A DNA stretch of 13,306 nt, taken from contig JAKOSZ010000158.1 of assembly GCA_029776555.1 (NCBI GenBank), positions 1 through 13,306 of the forward strand, written 5' to 3'. A program made the position numbers and the translations under genes. Below the pieces are notes generated by a model, which worked only from the letters and a program-made list of their open reading frames with translations, was not told the DNA's origin and ran no database searches. Positions 13,297-13,306 of this stretch are shown here, piece after piece. Each line of letters starts with the position of its first letter. Positions within the stretch are counted from its first letter, which is position 1. This DNA is from Bacillota bacterium (lineage in GTDB: Bacteria; Bacillota; Clostridia; Acetivibrionales; JAKOSZ01).

Positions 13297-13306
13297 AGTA
13301 TCGGAA

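Larger units (their letters stand above)
12904..13306. other. intergenic region upstream of mecA to the window edge
   Basis: No gene is supported in these 403 nt. Next to mecA, 12904-13010 is fairly GC-rich and can form GCCGG-GAGG-CCGGC at 12963-12976. From about 13011 on the sequence is AT-rich and carries the mecA promoter candidate, with a rightward promoter candidate near the end. The layout suggests a gene starting to the right of the window. The stretch 13081-13238 shows nothing I can name. Confidence 0.6.

Overview
The window looks like ordinary chromosome from a low-to-moderate GC Firmicute, most likely a member of the Clostridia (inference). Supporting points are the rpsG-fusA-tuf order, strong AAGGAGG-type ribosome binding sites, heavy use of AGG arginine codons, a Lon protease, clostridial-style PRC-barrel and VanW-family proteins, and a MecA adaptor. 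I cannot name the species from sequence alone. No phage, insertion sequence, CRISPR array, tRNA or rRNA is visible.

Left part (1-4323): the 3' portion of the str operon. A leader of about 200 nt with several potential stem-loops precedes rpsG (S7, GTG start at 287). fusA (EF-G) follows after 76 nt that contain an interrupted inverted repeat. tuf (EF-Tu) follows after 158 nt that contain a plausible promoter of its own. A perfect 18-bp inverted repeat closes the unit as an intrinsic terminator. rpsL, the usual neighbour of rpsG, is not visible in the first 286 nt.

Middle part (4324-8470): a polytopic membrane protein ending in a DUF4129-type domain, then lon. lon has a near-consensus sigma-A promoter (TTGAAA-17-TATAAT), a leader of about 100 nt with small hairpins, and a clear terminator.

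Right part (8471-12256): three envelope-associated or uncharacterised genes on the plus strand. They are a protein with three N-terminal membrane helices and a TPR-like C-terminus, a double PRC-barrel protein, and a VanW-family protein whose signature Gly-Gly-Gly-x-Cys-Gln motif is lost. A strong terminator separates the last from the first two. mecA lies convergently on the minus strand (12274-12903). The last 400 nt are an AT-rich, apparently divergent intergenic region with mecA control signals and a possible rightward promoter at the window edge.

Functionally, the window joins translation (S7, EF-G, EF-Tu), protein quality control (Lon, and MecA as a ClpC adaptor) and poorly characterised envelope proteins. 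I did not find a clear new system. The best candidates for a second look are the 3-TM/TPR protein with its PRC-barrel neighbour, the degenerate VanW protein and the structured RNA leader upstream of rpsG.
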